33,931 nucleotides of DNA from an uncultured Burkholderiales bacterium (GTDB taxonomy: Bacteria; Pseudomonadota; Gammaproteobacteria; Burkholderiales; Burkholderiaceae_C). This document shows, in pieces, positions 32,005 through 33,931 of the stretch. The stretch's first letter is position 1. Every line of letters starts with the position of its first letter. Under the pieces are notes generated by a model that saw only the letters and a program-made list of their open reading frames with translations, was not told the origin of the DNA and ran no database searches. The stretch lies in assembly GCA_937864005.1 (NCBI GenBank), contig CALMIL010000019.1:1-33931 (forward strand), written 5' to 3'. The position numbers and the translations under genes were made by a program.

Positions 32005-32066
32005 TCTTTGGGGCAGTGCCATCGCCGGTGCCGAGGTTCATCGCCAATCAGGTTGCCGCAAGGCGG

Positions 32067-32104
32067 GGCCCGCGGGACGTTGCGTCCGCGGGCCTCGTGT
32101 TTTC
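32067..32104 (+). terminator. Intrinsic terminator candidate
   Basis: GGCCCGCGGGACG (32067-32079) pairs with CGTCCGCGGGCC (32083-32094), with one bulged G and a three-base loop, and is followed by TCGTGTTTT. It probably ends the THxN PEP-CTERM transcript, although it lies 200 bp past the stop, with the palindromic repeat in between. Confidence 0.65.
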
Positions 32105-32186
32105 TGGGCCCGTTTGCGTCCAGCCGTTATGGGCCGACAGCATCTGCGCAATGCCTGACTCGCTTGAACCTTGGCCGGCAATGCCG

Positions 32187-32336
32187 CTAGGTCACGGCCA
32201 GCACTACCGGGCCGAAGAAGTTGCCGATCAGCCCGAAGGCGAGCAGCCCGCCGATCGCGCCGCCGAAGATCGGCAGCAGCGGCAGGTCGGCGCCGCGGCG
32301 GATCGGCACCGGGCGCACCACGTTGTCCATCGTCAC
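32187..32336 (-). pseudogene. AI-2E family transporter C-terminal fragment
   Basis: Minus-strand translation gives VTMDNVVRPVPIRRGADLPL, then LPIFGGAIGGLLAFGLIGNF and FGPVVLAVT before an early stop. This matches the signature segment of AI-2E/PerM transporters (MDNVLRPLLIGRGADLPLLL...GLIGLFVGPVVLAV). Full proteins have about 350 residues with eight membrane spans, so only a remnant is here. It abuts a uvrA fragment on the other strand. Confidence 0.8.
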
Positions 32337-32470
32337 AGAGCATCGGCGACGTGCTGAACCCCGAAGGCGGCGATGCGGGCGGGCTCATCGTCGCCGCGGG
32401 CGCGCCGGAGCAGGTGGTCGCCGCGGGCAGCCACACCGGCGACGCGCTGCGCGCGGTGCTGGCGCGGCGT
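32337..32470 (+). pseudogene. uvrA-like 3'-end fragment, second copy
   Basis: GAGCATCGGCGACGTGCTGAA (from about 32338) matches uvrA near 23691-23711. The sequence then jumps directly to the part matching uvrA from about 24084 ([14 protein letters not shown], then [20 protein letters not shown]). About 370 bp are missing between. It shares GCGCCGGAGCAGGTGGT (32402-32418) with the fragment at 25945, against a different sequence in intact uvrA. Confidence 0.82.
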
Positions 32471-32661
32471 GAGTTCGGCGACCGGGACCGCCACAAGGCA
32501 GACAGCTGAAAGCAGGTCCCTGCGGGCGGGAGCTCTGGATGGCGTTTGCGACGCAGTGCGCGGCTCGAGACCGCCCGAACGCACAAGCTCAGGAGCGACT
32601 CCTGCAGATACCTGTCCTCGTTGGAAAGGGCTCAGATTTGTTCATAAGGCGAAAGTGCATT
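32471..32661. other. Gene-free interval
   Basis: No gene or relic is recognisable in this stretch between the uvrA fragment and the tandem repeats. It should contain the promoter of the AbrB/VapC operon, but no convincing -35/-10 pair stands out. Confidence 0.4.
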
Positions 32662-32713
32662 ACCATCACTCCGAACCATCACTCCGAACCATCACTCCGA
32701 ACCATCACCGGGA
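32662..32713 (+). repeat. 13-bp tandem repeats before the AbrB/VapC operon
   Basis: ACCATCACTCCGA occurs three times head to tail (32662-32674, 32675-32687, 32688-32700), and a fourth, partly matching copy ACCATCACCGGGA fills 32701-32713. The block ends nine bases before the antitoxin ATG. Such iterons could be the operator bound by the AbrB-type antitoxin, or a slippage-prone leader that tunes expression. Confidence 0.85.
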
Positions 32714-32722
32714 CGAACCACT

Positions 32723-32974
32723 ATGGCTACGCTGACAGTCACTGCACGGGGGCAGGTCACTTTTCGCAAGGAAGTGCTGCAACATCTCGGGATCAAGCCA
32801 GGCGAGAAGATCGAGCTGGACTTGCTGCCCGACGGCAGGGGCGTGCTCAAAGCCGCCCGGCCTACCGGATCGATCAGCTCGTTTGTCGGTCTGCTCGCTG
32901 ATCGCACCGAGAAGGTGGCCACCGTTGAAGAAATCAACGACGCAGCGGCACGCGGCTGGGCCGGCAGGAAGTGA
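32723..32974 (+). CDS. AbrB/MazE-type (VapB) antitoxin
   Basis: This 83-residue protein has an N-terminal swapped-hairpin AbrB/SpoVT DNA-binding domain (TLTVTARGQVTFRKEVLQHL, GIKPGEKIELDLLPDGR) and a C-terminal tail that should wrap around the toxin. It pairs with the PIN toxin downstream, whose GTG start overlaps its TGA (GTGA). The start at 32723 follows directly on a tandem-repeat block. A typical ribosome site is weak (GGGACGAACC). Confidence 0.9.
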   Translation: MATLTVTARGQVTFRKEVLQHLGIKPGEKIELDLLPDGRGVLKAARPTGSISSFVGLLADRTEKVATVEEINDAAARGWAGRK

Positions 32975-33366
32975 AGGTTGTTGTTGACACCAACGTCCTG
33001 GTTCGCGCTGTCGTGGGCGACGATGCCGCTCAGGCGCGAGTCGCCGCCAAGGTCTTGACGCAAGCCGAACTGGTCGCGGTCGCTCTGCCCTGCCTGTGCG
33101 AGTTCGTGTGGGTCCTGCGCAAGGTCTACGGCTTGCGGAGCGAGGACATCGCGGCGGCCATCCGGGCGCTGCTCGCCGCGGACAACGTTCGGATGAACAG
33201 GCCCGCCGTCGAGGCCGGCCTGTCGATGCTCGAAGCGGATGGAGACTTCGCCGACGGCGTCATCGCCTATGAAGGCCACTGGCTGGGCGGCGAAACCTTC
33301 GTCTCCTTTGACAAGCAAGCGGTTGCCTTGTTGGCCGCGATTGGCAAGCCGGCGCGGCTGCTTTAA
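32971..33366 (+). CDS. vapC: VapC-type PIN-domain ribonuclease toxin
   Basis: This 131-residue PIN-domain nuclease has all four acidic active-site positions: Asp6 (VVVDTNVLVR), Glu44 (CEFVWVL), Asp95 (GDFADGVIA) and Asp114 (SFDKQA). VapC toxins cut tRNA or rRNA when freed from the antitoxin. The start is a GTG at 32971 overlapping the antitoxin stop. The length is typical, and the gene looks intact. Confidence 0.92.
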   Translation: MKVVVDTNVLVRAVVGDDAAQARVAAKVLTQAELVAVALPCLCEFVWVLRKVYGLRSEDIAAAIRALLAADNVRMNRPAVEAGLSMLEADGDFADGVIAYEGHWLGGETFVSFDKQAVALLAAIGKPARLL

Positions 33367-33456
33367 CGGCCATGCCGGCGGTCGTCCAGTGCGCCGACAA
33401 GGCGCCGGTGCAGTTGCGCGGCCGAGACCGCGTGCGCGCAACGCCGTTCGATCGGT

Positions 33457-33651
33457 TCAATCGCGCGCCAGACGCTTGACCATCGCCGCGCTTGTCAGCA
33501 TTTCGAGCTGCGCCTCGAGCCGGATCACGCGCTCGGTCAGATTCTCGATCTTGATCTGCTGCGACTTGATAGCCTCGCTTTGCCGCACGCCCCGGTCCTC
33601 GCGCTCGAGCATGGCCGTCAGCGCGCCCCAGACGCGATCGGTGACACCCAT
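33457..33651 (-). CDS. Small coiled-coil protein
   Basis: This 64-residue protein has a predicted coiled coil over most of its length (EAIKSQQIKIENLTERVIRL, EAQLEML) and a basic tail (VKRLARD). I do not recognise a family. Its ATG at 33651 overlaps the stop of the gene upstream on the same strand (TGATG), so the two are translationally coupled and probably act together. Confidence 0.65.
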   Translation of the reverse strand: MGVTDRVWGALTAMLEREDRGVRQSEAIKSQQIKIENLTERVIRLEAQLEMLTSAAMVKRLARD

Positions 33652-33931
33652 CACGCCGCCCTGCGTGCGGCGGCCTTGCGTGCCGCAGCGCGTTCCACCG
33701 CGGCAATGCGCGCATTGCTCGCTTCGATGAACGCGAGCGAATCGTCGATGGCCGCCCCGGCGCGATCGGCGGCCGTCCTGGCGGCATCGGCCAGCGCACC
33801 GAGTTCCTCGTCGGCGCGCTCGGACTCGTAGGCCGCTGCGCCGCGACGCACCAACTCAAAGACCTGCAGGCCGAGCCGCTTCGCCTTCGTGACCAGGCTC
33901 TTCTTCTCGCGCGCGGTCGTGCGGACAACGA
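33651..33931 (-). CDS. Ribbon-helix-helix/MobC-like protein, cut by window edge
   Basis: The frame is open from the right edge to a TGA at 33651, with at least 92 residues visible. It begins VRTTAREKKSLVTKAKRLGL and continues QVFELVRRGAAAYESERADE, the pattern of the small ribbon-helix-helix domain found in MobC-type plasmid mobilisation proteins and some antitoxins (T-x-x-E-x-x-x-L...A-x-x-x-G-L-x-V-S-E-x-V-R). An Ala-rich helical tail follows. The true start lies outside the window. The coiled-coil gene is coupled to its 3' end. Function as a DNA-binding protein is an inference. Confidence 0.6.
   Translation of the reverse strand, partial: VVRTTAREKKSLVTKAKRLGLQVFELVRRGAAAYESERADEELGALADAARTAADRAGAAIDDSLAFIEASNARIAAVERAAARKAAARRAA

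Overview
The window is GC-rich chromosomal DNA, most likely from a betaproteobacterium of the Rhodocyclales/Burkholderiales type. The basis is the combination of PEP-CTERM/PrsT exopolysaccharide-system genes, an NnrS protein, a c'-type cytochrome, sigma-54-type promoters, a double-length UvrA and the strongly G/C-biased third codon positions. The lineage is inferred from gene content only; no rRNA or tRNA is present.

Layout. (1) 42-5857: a CRISPR array of 81 repeats (36 bp) and 80 spacers (35-38 bp), with no cas gene in the window. Its distal, decaying end is on the right, so the leader and probably the cas genes lie to the left, outside the window. (2) 5982-8193: a small Cys-pair protein of unknown function, then a membrane-anchored cytochrome c'-like protein converging on nnrS; the last two suggest nitric-oxide handling. 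(3) 8341-15951: a complete regulated uptake locus. It has a PAS/AAA+/Fis sigma-54 activator, an inverted-repeat upstream site, a near-consensus -24/-12 promoter, and then a five-gene branched-chain-amino-acid-type (HAAT) ABC transporter translationally coupled to an alpha/beta hydrolase. (4) 16156-18352: two related ParE/RelE-type toxin-antitoxin modules around an ankyrin-repeat secreted protein. The second toxin is frameshifted, and a further remnant joins a toxin start to an ankyrin gene end. (5) 18414-24212: a fused 1,932-residue UvrA with four ABC ATPase domains.

(6) 24213-26412: a graveyard of gene pieces (IS630 transposase end, BrnA-type antitoxin end, serine recombinase end, internally deleted uvrA 3' piece, class II aldolase end) enclosing a RelE-like/XRE toxin-antitoxin pair. 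(7) 26473-31863: PEP-CTERM island: a DUF1194/VWA-like PEP-CTERM protein on the minus strand, PrsT TPR lipoprotein on the plus strand, another fragment cluster (malate synthase G, Y2 transposase, AI-2E transporter), and a THxN-type PEP-CTERM protein. Both PEP-CTERM genes have sigma-54-like promoters. (8) 31864-33931: a palindromic repeat, a terminator, more AI-2E and uvrA debris, an AbrB/VapC module preceded by 13-bp tandem repeats, and two small minus-strand genes (a coiled-coil protein and a ribbon-helix-helix/MobC-like protein cut by the window edge).

Two themes stand out. One is sigma-54 control: three candidate -24/-12 promoters, two with TGTCM-N7-KGACA upstream palindromes. The other is repeated capture of short gene fragments, including two separate pieces of a uvrA-like 3' end that resemble each other more than the intact uvrA between 18.4 and 24.2 kb.
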